From: a virus
Direction: 5' to 3' (one strand)
DNA: 64,000 bases
Virus record (IMG/VR): IMGVR_UViG_3300036852_000741
Coordinates: 41,352 to 105,351 of that record
Shown: piece by piece, positions 15,388 to 23,192 of the stretch
How the letters are laid out: every line of letters begins with the position of its first letter
How positions within the stretch are numbered: the first letter of the stretch is position 1
Position numbers and translations under genes: made by a program
Notes under the pieces: model-generated
Database searches by the model: none
Told to the model about the DNA's origin: nothing
Seen by the model: only the letters and a program-made list of their open reading frames with translations

Positions 15388-15393
15388 TACGCT
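15388..15393 (+). promoter_or_regulatory. Candidate -10 box of a leaderless gene
   Basis: TACGCT ends 6 nt before GTG 15400. CCCCAGCCTGGG (15375-15386) is a near-palindrome just upstream and also occurs at 31765-31776. Confidence 0.4.
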
Positions 15394-15399
15394 CCCGGT

Positions 15400-15798
15400 G
15401 TGAGCGAGGTGGAGTGCTGCGCGGCGTGCGGGTATGAGCACGCGGACCCCAAGACAGCGGTCCGCGTTGGGATCGCCTTCATCGCGGCCGAGTGCGCCTG
15501 GACGCTGCGCTACCCCGGCCATTCGGCCAACGAGGTCATCGACATGCTGGAGGCGCGGATCGCCGGCTACGCGGAGGGCGGTGTCACCTCGAAGGCCGTG
15601 GAGTCGTGGACGGCGCCACCGGGGCCCGAGCCGAGTCCGGCCCGCAACGGTGATCCCGACCCGGCGCTGACGGGCCTAACAGAGAAGCTGTGTCCGGTGT
15701 GCGAGGGCGACGGGGAGCTTGTGGACCCAGCGGTCCCCGACACGGTGGTGGTGTGTGCACGCTGCGATGGGAGCGGTCGCGTCAAGGTGATGGCGTGA
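15400..15798 (+). CDS. Protein with DnaJ-type CxxCxGxG zinc repeats
   Basis: The 132 residues have an N-terminal CCAACG pair and two C-terminal CxxCxGxG repeats (CPVCEGDGE and CARCDGSGR), as in the DnaJ zinc-binding domain. There is no J domain. Such free-standing zinc domains bind unfolded protein or act as scaffold elements; the role here is inferred only. The gene appears leaderless. Confidence 0.6.
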   Translation: MSEVECCAACGYEHADPKTAVRVGIAFIAAECAWTLRYPGHSANEVIDMLEARIAGYAEGGVTSKAVESWTAPPGPEPSPARNGDPDPALTGLTEKLCPVCEGDGELVDPAVPDTVVVCARCDGSGRVKVMA

Positions 15799-15801
15799 CG
15801 G

Positions 15802-16086
15802 ATGGGGATTCAGGGGCGGATCGCGGTGTTCAGGAGGCTGCCGGTGGGGACACTGCTGACGCTGGTGCTGGGGCCCGCCGAGCCGCTGCCCGATTCGCTG
15901 GGGGAACTGGAGGGCACGACGCGGGTGCGGGTGCGCGGGAGCTACATGGGGCTTAGCGACGCTGGGCTGGCGTGTCCGAAGGTGCATCTGCGCTATTTCT
16001 CTCGCGCGGGCTATGAGCAGGAGGCGGTATTCCTGCTGGCCGATGTCGTGAGAGTGGAGAACGTGTGCCTGCCGGAGGCGGCGTGA
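15802..16086 (+). CDS. Hypothetical beta-rich protein
   Basis: A 94-residue protein with repeated strands (GTLLTLVLGPAEPLP, TTRVRVRGSYMG), possibly a small OB or SH3-like barrel. The start follows the previous stop with no clear ribosome site, so coupling is likely. Confidence 0.45.
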   Translation: MGIQGRIAVFRRLPVGTLLTLVLGPAEPLPDSLGELEGTTRVRVRGSYMGLSDAGLACPKVHLRYFSRAGYEQEAVFLLADVVRVENVCLPEAA

Positions 16087-16156
16087 GAACGCAGCGGCGA
16101 TACGTGGGTTACGATGTGAGCTTCGTTTGTTCTCGACCACCGATAGGGGTGCGCTC

Positions 16157-16684
16157 ATGAAGGAAGCTCTCAAGGCCATAGAGGCCGCGTTGACGGATGC
16201 TCGCGAGGCCCGTGACAGGGCCCAGGTCCGACTGGCTGACGCGCAGGCGGCGGTGGACCGGCTGGAGGCCGCCAAGGCGGTGCTGCGAGGCGAGCCGGTC
16301 GCCGGGGCCGAGCGCGGAAAGACCGAGCGCGACCAGGTGGCGCAGGGAAGGTCCAAGCGTCTGTCGGCGCACGCTCGGCCGCGGGGCGGCTCGCCGCGGG
16401 CGCGCAAGAACGGAGGGCCGACGACATCGCAGGCTGCCGCCACGCTTATGGAGGAGGCGATGCGCAAGGTGGGCAACGGCGGCATGACCGAGCACCAGTT
16501 GGCCGAGGCCATCGGCCTGGTGGGCCGCGGGGCGCACATGAAGCGCCAGGCGGCGTTGCGCTCGCTGGTGGCTGCCAACGTCTTCGTCGTGGCCAACGAG
16601 TCTTCCTCGGACGGCTCGCCGCTGTACACGCTGAGTGCCAGGGCCGCCGGGGCGGTGGCCGGGGGGCCGGCGGAGGTGGTTTGA
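16157..16684 (+). CDS. Coiled-coil plus winged-helix-like protein
   Basis: A 175-residue protein. Residues 1-45 form a long charged coiled coil; 55-95 are basic and disordered (SKRLSAHARPRGGSPRARK); 96-160 read as a winged helix (TLMEEAMRKVGNGGMTEHQLAEA, then GRGAHMKRQAALRSLVAANVF). That layout suggests an oligomeric DNA-binding protein. It is distantly like 6171-6458. A possible TACGAT -10 box lies about 40 nt upstream. Confidence 0.55.
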   Translation: MKEALKAIEAALTDAREARDRAQVRLADAQAAVDRLEAAKAVLRGEPVAGAERGKTERDQVAQGRSKRLSAHARPRGGSPRARKNGGPTTSQAAATLMEEAMRKVGNGGMTEHQLAEAIGLVGRGAHMKRQAALRSLVAANVFVVANESSSDGSPLYTLSARAAGAVAGGPAEVV

Positions 16685-16941
16685 CGTACGCCTACCTCTT
16701 TACCTTGGAGGCGGTCGGCCGCTGTGTGAACGAGCGCGATGCGGAGTATTGGCTGCGCGTCGCTGCGCACGCGCTTGAGCAGGCGGGGTTTGTGATGGAC
16801 GACGCGCAGGCCATAGGGATCGACGGGGGGCGGGGGGCGGCGCTGGACTTCCCCGACCCGGTGGCCCGGGTGCTGGTGGATGCCAACCGTGCCGATCCTG
16901 ACACGCGCCGGTTCTCGGACGTACCGGGTCGACTGCGGTGA
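16681..16941 (+). CDS. Hypothetical protein
   Basis: An 86-residue alpha/beta protein. The TTG start overlaps the previous stop (TTGA). No motif is recognised. Confidence 0.45.
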   Translation: MTYAYLFTLEAVGRCVNERDAEYWLRVAAHALEQAGFVMDDAQAIGIDGGRGAALDFPDPVARVLVDANRADPDTRRFSDVPGRLR

Positions 16942-17066
16942 CCGAGCGGCAGGCGGCGGCCTTCGCCGATCCGCTGGCACGAGCCACGGGCGAGCTTGAG
17001 CGCTTCCGGCGCTACCGCGGCGTGTGCGGCGGCGTGCTCACCACGATCCTCACGGTGAACCGCTGA
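16938..17066 (+). CDS. 42-residue hypothetical protein
   Basis: A short helical, Arg-rich protein (LERFRRYRGVCGG). Evidence is limited to the GTGA overlap at its start and direct abutment to the next ATG. Confidence 0.35.
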   Translation: MTERQAAAFADPLARATGELERFRRYRGVCGGVLTTILTVNR

Positions 17067-17369
17067 ATGGATGCGTTTGACGGCGTGCCCGTGTGGCACG
17101 TCTCGCTGAGCTTCCAGAGGGCGCAGGCGGTCGTAGCGGTGAACGCCTGGCCGCGCGAGGTACGCGCCGAGGTCGAGCGCGAGGCGCGCAGGCTGTTGCG
17201 TGGCGTGGGTGCGGGGCCGCGCCGGTGGGAGCACGGCGAGGCGGCACACGTCCTACACGTACGCCAACGGCTCAGCGACGCGGAGGTTGCGGCTTTGCCG
17301 CGGGGACCTGAGCCGGTGGACATGGCGGGCGGCGGCCCGCTCTACCGTCCGCTTACGGTGCGACCATGA
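17067..17369 (+). CDS. Hypothetical protein
   Basis: A 100-residue alpha/beta protein beginning with a strand (PVWHVSLSF) and followed by an Arg-rich helix (VRAEVEREARRLLRGVG). It may act on nucleic acid given its charge; the family is unknown. Confidence 0.5.
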   Translation: MDAFDGVPVWHVSLSFQRAQAVVAVNAWPREVRAEVEREARRLLRGVGAGPRRWEHGEAAHVLHVRQRLSDAEVAALPRGPEPVDMAGGGPLYRPLTVRP

Positions 17370-17575
17370 CCGCCGTGGACGACGACGCCCTCGTGGCCCG
17401 GTTCCCGGCGATTGCATGGAGAGCGCCGATCCTCATAACGGTCGCGGGCGGTGCGACGGGGCTCGGCTGTCGGCTTTGCATCGCTCGCAAGGGCCTCCAT
17501 GCCAGCCAGGTCAAGGCGCTGGCGCGCACCCAGGCTGAGTTCGAGCGCCACATGGAGCGGGAGCACCCGCAGTGA
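17366..17575 (+). CDS. Small C2H2-type zinc-finger protein
   Basis: Sixty-nine residues with CRLCIARKG followed by FERHMEREH, giving a C-x2-C...H-x4-H finger. It is a single-finger protein, possibly nucleic-acid-binding. It overlaps its neighbours by 4 nt. Confidence 0.55.
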   Translation: MTAVDDDALVARFPAIAWRAPILITVAGGATGLGCRLCIARKGLHASQVKALARTQAEFERHMEREHPQ

Positions 17576-17784
17576 CCGAGGTGCAGCGCATCCGTGCGGC
17601 GTTGCCCAGTCTGGAGCGCCAATTCACCGGGCACGATGTGGACTTCGTGATCCCGCTGGGCGACAACTGGCTGGCCGCGTGGAACTGGGCGCTTAGGCTT
17701 GAACGCGAGCAGGGCGTCGACCACCAGGCGGCGCTGCGCGTGGTGCACGCCAAGCACTTTGTGGACCGGCAGGGCCGGCCGTGA
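17572..17784 (+). CDS. Hypothetical protein
   Basis: A 70-residue helical protein (VQRIRAALPSLERQF). The GTG start overlaps the previous stop. Function is unknown. Confidence 0.45.
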   Translation: MTEVQRIRAALPSLERQFTGHDVDFVIPLGDNWLAAWNWALRLEREQGVDHQAALRVVHAKHFVDRQGRP

Positions 17785-18140
17785 ATCGCGCCGAGACCGA
17801 GCCGAACCCCTATTTCGGCGACCTGGAGGGCGTGCCGGCGACCGAGGGTGCGCGCAGGGTCACGACGCCGACGGGGGCGCGCTGCCTGTACTGCCGTGAG
17901 GCGGTGCGGGCGGGCGACAGCGGCTACCTGATGGCGTCCTACGAGCCGGAGGGCGCCCGGGTGGTGGCCGTCCACGCGGAATGCCAGCTACGTCAGGTCG
18001 TTGGTGGGGTGGAGTGCCTCAAGCGTCAGCACGCGGGCACGCACGTCGTGGGCGACCACGACCCCGACCCACCGGGGCTGAGCCGGCGCGAAGCGGCGCA
18101 GGCGACGTGGGCGTGGATTCATGAGCATGGGCTTCCGTAG
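17781..18140 (+). CDS. Zinc-binding hypothetical protein
   Basis: One hundred and nineteen residues with CLYCREAV, a strand pair, then HAECQLR and a lone downstream Cys, which reads as a treble-clef zinc site. The C-terminus has a Trp-rich helix. It precedes RNase HI. Confidence 0.5.
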   Translation: MNRAETEPNPYFGDLEGVPATEGARRVTTPTGARCLYCREAVRAGDSGYLMASYEPEGARVVAVHAECQLRQVVGGVECLKRQHAGTHVVGDHDPDPPGLSRREAAQATWAWIHEHGLP

Positions 18141-18143
18141 TGG

Positions 18144-18749
18144 ATGAGCGTGGAGGTTTTCCTGTGGACGGACGGGAGCGGCACCACGAGTGGGCCGATC
18201 GGCTGGGCGTACGTCCTGAGAGCGGTGGACCCGGAGACGGGAGCGGTGCTCAAGGAGCGCGAGGGGATGGGGGCGTTCCCGGAGGGGACGAGTCAGCGCG
18301 CTGAGCTTATGGCGGTGATCGAGGGGCTGCTGGTTCTCTCGCGCCGCGCCCGGGTGACCGTGGTGACCGATAGCAAGTACGTGAGGATGGGTGCCACCGA
18401 GTGGGTGGCCGGCTGGGAGAAGCACCGGTGGCGAACCGTCGGGCCGTCGGAGCGCGACGACCCCGACCTGGCGTGGCAGTGCCCGCTGTGCGCCTGCCCG
18501 ACCAAGGCCGAGGCGGACGTGTGCGCCCGCCACGACCCGCCGGCTGCTATGTGCGCGTCCTATGATTCGCGCGCGGTGCGCAACCGGGACCTCTGGCAGA
18601 TGCTGCTGGGAGCGATGAAGCTCCACGACGTGTCGTTTCGCCAGGTGCCTGGCCACGACAAGCAGGGGCGCTACCCGCTCAACGAGCGTGCCGACGAACT
18701 GGCGGGGCAGGCGCGGCGGGCGCTGATCGAGGCGTGTACGACCGTCTGA
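18144..18749 (+). CDS. Ribonuclease HI with zinc-knuckle insertion
   Basis: RNase HI cleaves the RNA strand of RNA-DNA hybrids. All four catalytic acids are visible in order: D in TDGSG (residue 9), E in QRAEL (about 53), D in VTDSKYV (about 75) and D in NERADELA (about 186). The 201 residues exceed the usual 150 because an insert at about 105-135 carries CPLCACP...CARH, a likely zinc site, at the place where the basic protrusion would be. No other replication gene is next to it. Confidence 0.85.
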   Translation: MSVEVFLWTDGSGTTSGPIGWAYVLRAVDPETGAVLKEREGMGAFPEGTSQRAELMAVIEGLLVLSRRARVTVVTDSKYVRMGATEWVAGWEKHRWRTVGPSERDDPDLAWQCPLCACPTKAEADVCARHDPPAAMCASYDSRAVRNRDLWQMLLGAMKLHDVSFRQVPGHDKQGRYPLNERADELAGQARRALIEACTTV

Positions 18750-18976
18750 AGCTCGTCCCGTCCGAGCGGCGCGCGATCGCCTACCTCAGCCACTCGCACT
18801 GGGCGTCGGCCGAGCAGGTGGGTGACGGCGTGGGCCTTACCGCGCTGATCGCCGCCGGCAAGCTGCGCCGTCTGTCCAGCCGGGGGCTGGTGGAGTCGAT
18901 GCCGGGGCGCGGCCGGCGGGTCTACCGGCTCACCAAGGCCGGCGTGCACTACAAGCGCACACTGCCCCGCGAATAG
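18734..18976 (+). CDS. Small winged-helix protein
   Basis: Eighty residues reading as a MarR/PadR-like wing fold: SERRAIAYLSHSHWASAEQV, then a recognition helix, then a wing (GRGRRVYRLTKAGVHY). It overlaps RNase HI by 16 nt. It may be a DNA-binding regulator and is a reasonable candidate partner of the dyad operators, though nothing links them directly. Confidence 0.6.
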   Translation: MYDRLKLVPSERRAIAYLSHSHWASAEQVGDGVGLTALIAAGKLRRLSSRGLVESMPGRGRRVYRLTKAGVHYKRTLPRE

Positions 18977-19007
18977 GCCCGCGTGGCGTTCGGTCTCCCC
19001 GAGCGCC

Positions 19008-19013
19008 TACGAT
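19008..19013 (+). promoter_or_regulatory. Candidate -10 box of a leaderless cargo gene
   Basis: TACGAT ends 9 nt before GTG 19023 with no ribosome site between. Confidence 0.4.
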
Positions 19014-19022
19014 GGGTTCACC

Positions 19023-21953
19023 GTGACCCAGCCTGGCGCAGAGGAGCTTGTCGTGGGACGGGTCGATCCGTTCGTCGCTTTGCGGGGGCGGATCGAGGAG
19101 GCCAGCAACGGGGGCAAGGATGCTGGCGAGCGGGCGCTGGCGCTCAAGCGGGTGCGCTACGGCCTGCTGGCGGCACTGAGGGACGTGGAGGGCCGCATCG
19201 AGGAGGCCGAGGGCGACCGCGAGCGCGAGGTGCGTCGCGAGGTGCTGCGCCGGGTGCGTGAGAACGCCGACCTGCGCGAGCAACTGGAGCGCCGGGGGCT
19301 GGTGGCGCCGGAGCGCTTGGACGCGATGGGGCTGGTCTCCCATGACGCGCTCGATGAGGCCGGGGTCGAGGGGCGCCTGGAGGAGTTCGCGGCCGGCGCC
19401 CTGGCGAAGCTCGACAACATCGGGCAGGGCTCTGGCGTGTTGGGCAAGTGGCTGGAGAAACTGCACCCGCGCGATCGCGGGGGCCAGTTTGCGAAGAAGC
19501 CCGGCTCGGGGGTGATGACGGCTCACGTGGGCCCGGACGCCGGTGGCAGGGGGACGGTGAAGCGTACGGTCAAGGCACCGGCCGCCAAGCGGCCCGAGCG
19601 GGTGTTCAAGACGCAGAAGGTCATGCCCGAGGAGCTTGTGGCTCAGCAGAAGACGCCCGAGCAGAAGGACGTGCCGGAGGCCGAGCGTGTCGGGTTCGAG
19701 GGCCTGGCCCCGGGTGCTCGCCCGGCCGGGATGAGCGAGCGGCAGTGGCGCCAGGAGCGTGCTCGTACCCCGGAGGGGGCTCGTCGGACCAAGGGGCCGG
19801 TGCAGGCGCCCGAGGAGATTGAGAAGGCCAAGGCCAAGGACCGCGAGAAGCGCCAGCGGGGAATGGCCAAGCGTGTCGAGCGCGAGGTGGCCAAGGGCGT
19901 CAAGGGCGGGGCCGCCCAGCACTTCAATCCGGCCGGCAAGGTCAGCCAGAAGGCGCTGTTGGACTACGTGCGCAACACGCTGACCACGCCGTCAACGGCC
20001 GATGCGCACTCCGAGGTGCGCGGCGAGCAGCGCTTCTATCACCCCGACCGCAAGCAGCTTCACGACACGATTATCGACACGTTGCTGCGGCGCCCCAACG
20101 AGGACGGCACCATCTCGGCGTCCAACGAGTACCTGCCCTCCCAGGAGACGCCGGAGGTCCTGTTCATGGGCGGCGGCTATGCGGCGGGCAAGTCGAGCGC
20201 GGAGAAGTTGCTGCGGGCCCGCAACGAGGTGCCGGCGGACTCGCTGAAGATCGACCCCGACCAGATCAAGTCGATGCTGCCCGAGTTCGTGGCGACGGCC
20301 GGCCACGACCCGGAGGCCAACCTGCGCGTCTACGAGGAGGCGTGGGACATCGCCCAGGAGCTTCAGCGTCAGGCCAAGGAGCGCAAGCTCAACGTGGTGG
20401 TGGACGGCATCACCAACACCTCGGCCGACGAGGTGTTCGGTCGGGTGCAGAGCTTCAAGGACGCCGGCTACGGCAACGCGCGGATCGCCTACGTGGATGT
20501 GCCCACCGACGTGGCGCTCACCCGGGCCGCCGACCGGATGGCCAAGGCGATCGAGCGTGGCGACGGGCCGAACATGCGCCACATCCCCGAGCCGATCATG
20601 CGCGCTGTGCACCGCGACGTGGCGGCGACGATTCCGGCAGTGATGGGCGACCCCCGCCGCGAGGGCCTGGGGGTGCATGTGGACGTGTACGACGGCCAGT
20701 CGGGGGCGCTGCCGATCGCCTCGATCGCCCCCGACGCCGCCGAGCCGACGATCCACAACGACCCGGCGTGGGCGCGGCTGCGCGAGAAGGCCGACGAGAA
20801 GATCGCCGGGGTGGACGCGGCCAAGAGCGCCACCGACCCGTGGGCTGCCGGGCGCCTGGCGGAGAACCACGAGGACTTCTTCAACGTGACGCCGCAGACG
20901 ACGCGGGTGTCGCTGGACAAGCTGCGCCCGTCCAAGCAGCCCGAGAGCCAGCCCAAGTCGGTGGACAACGCCGAGCGGTTCATGCGTCAGGCGGCGGCCG
21001 GCGAGAAGGGCAAGCGCGACCCGATCAGGGTGCGCGACGATGGCGATGGGACCTACACCGTGCTCGACGGCAACGCCACCTACGGGGCGGCGGTGCGCAA
21101 CGACTGGAAGGACCTCCCCGTCGAGGTGGTCAACGCCAAGCCCGGCGGCGAGACCACGGGCGGAGCGGCGGTGCGGCCCGGCGATGACGAGGCCCGAGCC
21201 GTGCACCAGCGGATCGTGGAGTCTGTCGGCGATGTGCCCGCGGAGGCGCCTCCTCAGCCGGCCAGCACCGAGGAGGAGTTGTATGCGCTGGCGCCTGCCG
21301 CCCAGGAGGGCTTCGTTGACATCCTGGACCGCGGTGTGGGCGTCTCAGCGTCGTTGGGGGCGCGTACTCACCAGATCACGAACGAGGACGACTTCAAGGA
21401 GGCGGTGGCCGCGGTCGAGGCCGACCCCGACAGCCCGCACATCCTCCTGGCGCCGTTGAAGGGCACCGAGCGTGCGCGCGAGAAGGTCGAGGGCAAGTAC
21501 AAGGGCGACTGGGGCAAGCTCTCCGATGTTGTGCGCGGGACGGTCGTGGTGCCGGACATCGAGACGCTTGAACAGGCGATGGACGCGGTACGCCGGGAGG
21601 CGGAGGCCAACGGCTGGAAGGTCAGCGCCCTGGAGAACCGGATGGTCAACATCCAGGGCGAGGGCAAGCGTGCGCCGGGGCCGACCTCCTCGGGCTACAC
21701 GGACTTCAACATCCGCCTGGAGGCGCCCAACGGCATCCAGGCTGAGCTTCAGTTCAACACCTCGCACATGGTGATCGCCAAGGAGGGCACGCCAGGCGGC
21801 CACAAGCTGTTTGAGGAGGAGCGCACGATTGTGGATCGGGCGAACGCGAGGGGACTCCCGCTCACCGCCGCGGAGCGCGCCAGGGTGTTCGAGCTTCGCA
21901 AGCAGCAGACGGCGATCTACACCCAGGCATGGGAGGCCGGCATCCCATCGTAG
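19023..21953 (+). CDS. Multidomain cargo protein: zeta-toxin-like kinase, ParB-like and RelA/SpoT-like domains
   Basis: The protein has 976 residues. Residues 1-130 are charged and helical, and LHPRDRGGQF begins at 147. After a basic linker, residues 375-560 form a zeta-toxin/AAA kinase: Walker A GGGYAAGKSS at 383-392, substrate-loop DPDQIKSM, then VVVDGITN near 457. Zeta kinases phosphorylate UDP-activated sugars or nucleotides. Residues 628-703 resemble a ParB-like domain (KLRPS...PIRVRDDGDGTYTVLDGN). Residues 806-952 match a RelA/SpoT synthetase fold (KLSDVVRGTVVVPD, GYTDFNIRLEAPNG, ELQFNT); such domains make alarmone-type nucleotides or act as toxins. GTG 19023 follows a -10 box by 9 nt. 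The tag and the promoter type suggest a virion protein ejected with DNA, which is inference. Confidence 0.75.
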   Translation: MTQPGAEELVVGRVDPFVALRGRIEEASNGGKDAGERALALKRVRYGLLAALRDVEGRIEEAEGDREREVRREVLRRVRENADLREQLERRGLVAPERLDAMGLVSHDALDEAGVEGRLEEFAAGALAKLDNIGQGSGVLGKWLEKLHPRDRGGQFAKKPGSGVMTAHVGPDAGGRGTVKRTVKAPAAKRPERVFKTQKVMPEELVAQQKTPEQKDVPEAERVGFEGLAPGARPAGMSERQWRQERARTPEGARRTKGPVQAPEEIEKAKAKDREKRQRGMAKRVEREVAKGVKGGAAQHFNPAGKVSQKALLDYVRNTLTTPSTADAHSEVRGEQRFYHPDRKQLHDTIIDTLLRRPNEDGTISASNEYLPSQETPEVLFMGGGYAAGKSSAEKLLRARNEVPADSLKIDPDQIKSMLPEFVATAGHDPEANLRVYEEAWDIAQELQRQAKERKLNVVVDGITNTSADEVFGRVQSFKDAGYGNARIAYVDVPTDVALTRAADRMAKAIERGDGPNMRHIPEPIMRAVHRDVAATIPAVMGDPRREGLGVHVDVYDGQSGALPIASIAPDAAEPTIHNDPAWARLREKADEKIAGVDAAKSATDPWAAGRLAENHEDFFNVTPQTTRVSLDKLRPSKQPESQPKSVDNAERFMRQAAAGEKGKRDPIRVRDDGDGTYTVLDGNATYGAAVRNDWKDLPVEVVNAKPGGETTGGAAVRPGDDEARAVHQRIVESVGDVPAEAPPQPASTEEELYALAPAAQEGFVDILDRGVGVSASLGARTHQITNEDDFKEAVAAVEADPDSPHILLAPLKGTERAREKVEGKYKGDWGKLSDVVRGTVVVPDIETLEQAMDAVRREAEANGWKVSALENRMVNIQGEGKRAPGPTSSGYTDFNIRLEAPNGIQAELQFNTSHMVIAKEGTPGGHKLFEEERTIVDRANARGLPLTAAERARVFELRKQQTAIYTQAWEAGIPS

Positions 21954-21973
21954 CTCACGATGTGTGCTATCAT
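21951..21973 (+). promoter_or_regulatory. Operator-promoter element 3
   Basis: AGCTCACGATGTGTGCT with -10 TATCAT (21968-21973). The ribosome site here is GGAGGTGAT (21981-21989) rather than the CCGACCAAGGAG form, and no hairpin is evident. It overlaps the stop of the cargo gene. Confidence 0.65.
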
Positions 21974-21994
21974 TCAGGCTGGAGGTGATGCCAC

Positions 21995-22306
21995 GTGGCA
22001 TCCAATGAGACCACGCCAGAGGTCCCCACCGGGGCCACGATGTACTACAGGGACAACGAGGGCAGCCTATTCCGGGAACGAGACGGGTGGGGCGGCGAGA
22101 TACTCAACGGCGACGAGTGGCAGTTCTACGCGATCGACATGACCAGGGTCGTGACGATTGACGAGGCCGAGGCCGAGGAGATGGCCGCCGGCACACCGCT
22201 GGACGCCGAGAACCAGGGGATCAGCGTAGCGGCCGGCATCAGTGCTGACCAGTACGCCGAGGAGACGCCTGGCGAGAAGCCGGAGGAGGAGCAGAGTGCC
22301 GTCTGA
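21995..22306 (+). CDS. Acidic hypothetical protein
   Basis: One hundred and three residues, strongly acidic, with a central Tyr/Trp-rich segment (MYYRDNEGSLFRERDGWGG) and a Glu-rich tail. It is first in the third operator-driven operon. Such acidic proteins can be DNA mimics, but nothing specific supports that here. Confidence 0.5.
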   Translation: MASNETTPEVPTGATMYYRDNEGSLFRERDGWGGEILNGDEWQFYAIDMTRVVTIDEAEAEEMAAGTPLDAENQGISVAAGISADQYAEETPGEKPEEEQSAV

Positions 22307-22604
22307 GCGCAAGGACGAGGGCAAGGAGACGAAGGGCAGGGAGCCCGCGATCGCGCCCGGGATGTCGCACGAGGACATCGCGACGGCCGGCGGGATGATC
22401 GACCTGCCCTACGAGGCGCCTCCGGGCGACGCGCAGCCGCTCCAGTACGCCGACGACCTGCCCGACGAGAAGGGCTGGACACCCCCCGAGGGGTTCAAGA
22501 TCGCGGGGGTGGACTTCGCAGACGCAGTGGCCGGGATCGGGGGTGGCGCGCAGATACCACCGCCGGCCCCGGTCGAGGAGGAGGAGAACGGCTCGACCGA
22601 GTAG
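22296..22604 (+). CDS. Acidic, Pro-rich hypothetical protein
   Basis: A 102-residue protein with low-complexity acidic regions. GTG 22296 follows GGAGGAG and is preferred over ATG 22242. It overlaps the previous gene by 11 nt. Confidence 0.5.
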   Translation: MPSERKDEGKETKGREPAIAPGMSHEDIATAGGMIDLPYEAPPGDAQPLQYADDLPDEKGWTPPEGFKIAGVDFADAVAGIGGGAQIPPPAPVEEEENGSTE

Positions 22605-22613
22605 GAGCGGGGC

Positions 22614-22865
22614 ATGGCGGCAGAGAGCCGGGCGACGCCCGCCGAGCAGATGCGGGTGCGTCTGGAGATAGCCAAGCGGGCAGGCATCCCCTTCCCTGTG
22701 GCCTGGGAGCGAGGGTGGCGGCGGGTTAGGTGGCCGCACGACACCGCCCATCGCCGTGATTGGAAACGGGCGCTTGGGGCAACCCGAGTCTCATGGGAGC
22801 GCGCCTATGACGGCGACCTCTGCCCCGTGGAAGGACAGATGACTGCTATGGAACTGGTTGCCTGA
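22614..22865 (+). CDS. Small basic Trp-rich protein
   Basis: An 83-residue protein with an Arg/Trp-rich core (VAWERGWRRVRWPHDTAHR). GAGCGGGG upstream may serve as ribosome site. Function is unknown. Confidence 0.45.
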   Translation: MAAESRATPAEQMRVRLEIAKRAGIPFPVAWERGWRRVRWPHDTAHRRDWKRALGATRVSWERAYDGDLCPVEGQMTAMELVA

Positions 22866-23133
22866 GCCAAGCGTGTTGGACGGAGCGTTCGAGGTGTTCG
22901 TGAGCTTGCTGTGGACCAGCGGCCTGATCGTCGGGGCGCTGATCTTCGCCGTGGGCTGGCGACTGGGCTCGCGCGCCCGCGAGCGCGACGAGATGATGCG
23001 CCTGTACTACGAGCGCCCGCACCTGCTGCGAGCGCGCACCGTGCTGGGGCCGTTGGCGCCGCGTCACCCGGCCGACGAGGACGAGTTCGCGCCCGAGGAT
23101 GGGCCCACGCGCGAGATGAGCGCCGTCGGGTAG
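22858..23133 (+). CDS. Single-pass membrane protein
   Basis: One hydrophobic helix (about 13-33) followed by an Arg-rich cytoplasmic-type stretch and an acidic tail, 91 residues with TTG 22858. A later GTG at 22870 is possible. It ends at operator-promoter 4. Confidence 0.5.
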   Translation: MPEPSVLDGAFEVFVSLLWTSGLIVGALIFAVGWRLGSRARERDEMMRLYYERPHLLRARTVLGPLAPRHPADEDEFAPEDGPTREMSAVG

Positions 23134-23153
23134 CTCACGTCGTGTGCTAGACT
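23131..23153 (+). promoter_or_regulatory. Operator-promoter element 4
   Basis: AGCTCACGTCGTGTGCT with -10 TAGACT (23148-23153). CTCCCT just after the -10 can pair with AGGGAG of the ribosome site CCGACCAAGGGAGG, which would mask it. Confidence 0.7.
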
Positions 23154-23192
23154 CCCTGGACTGACCGACCAAGGGAGGAGGCGAAGACGCTG

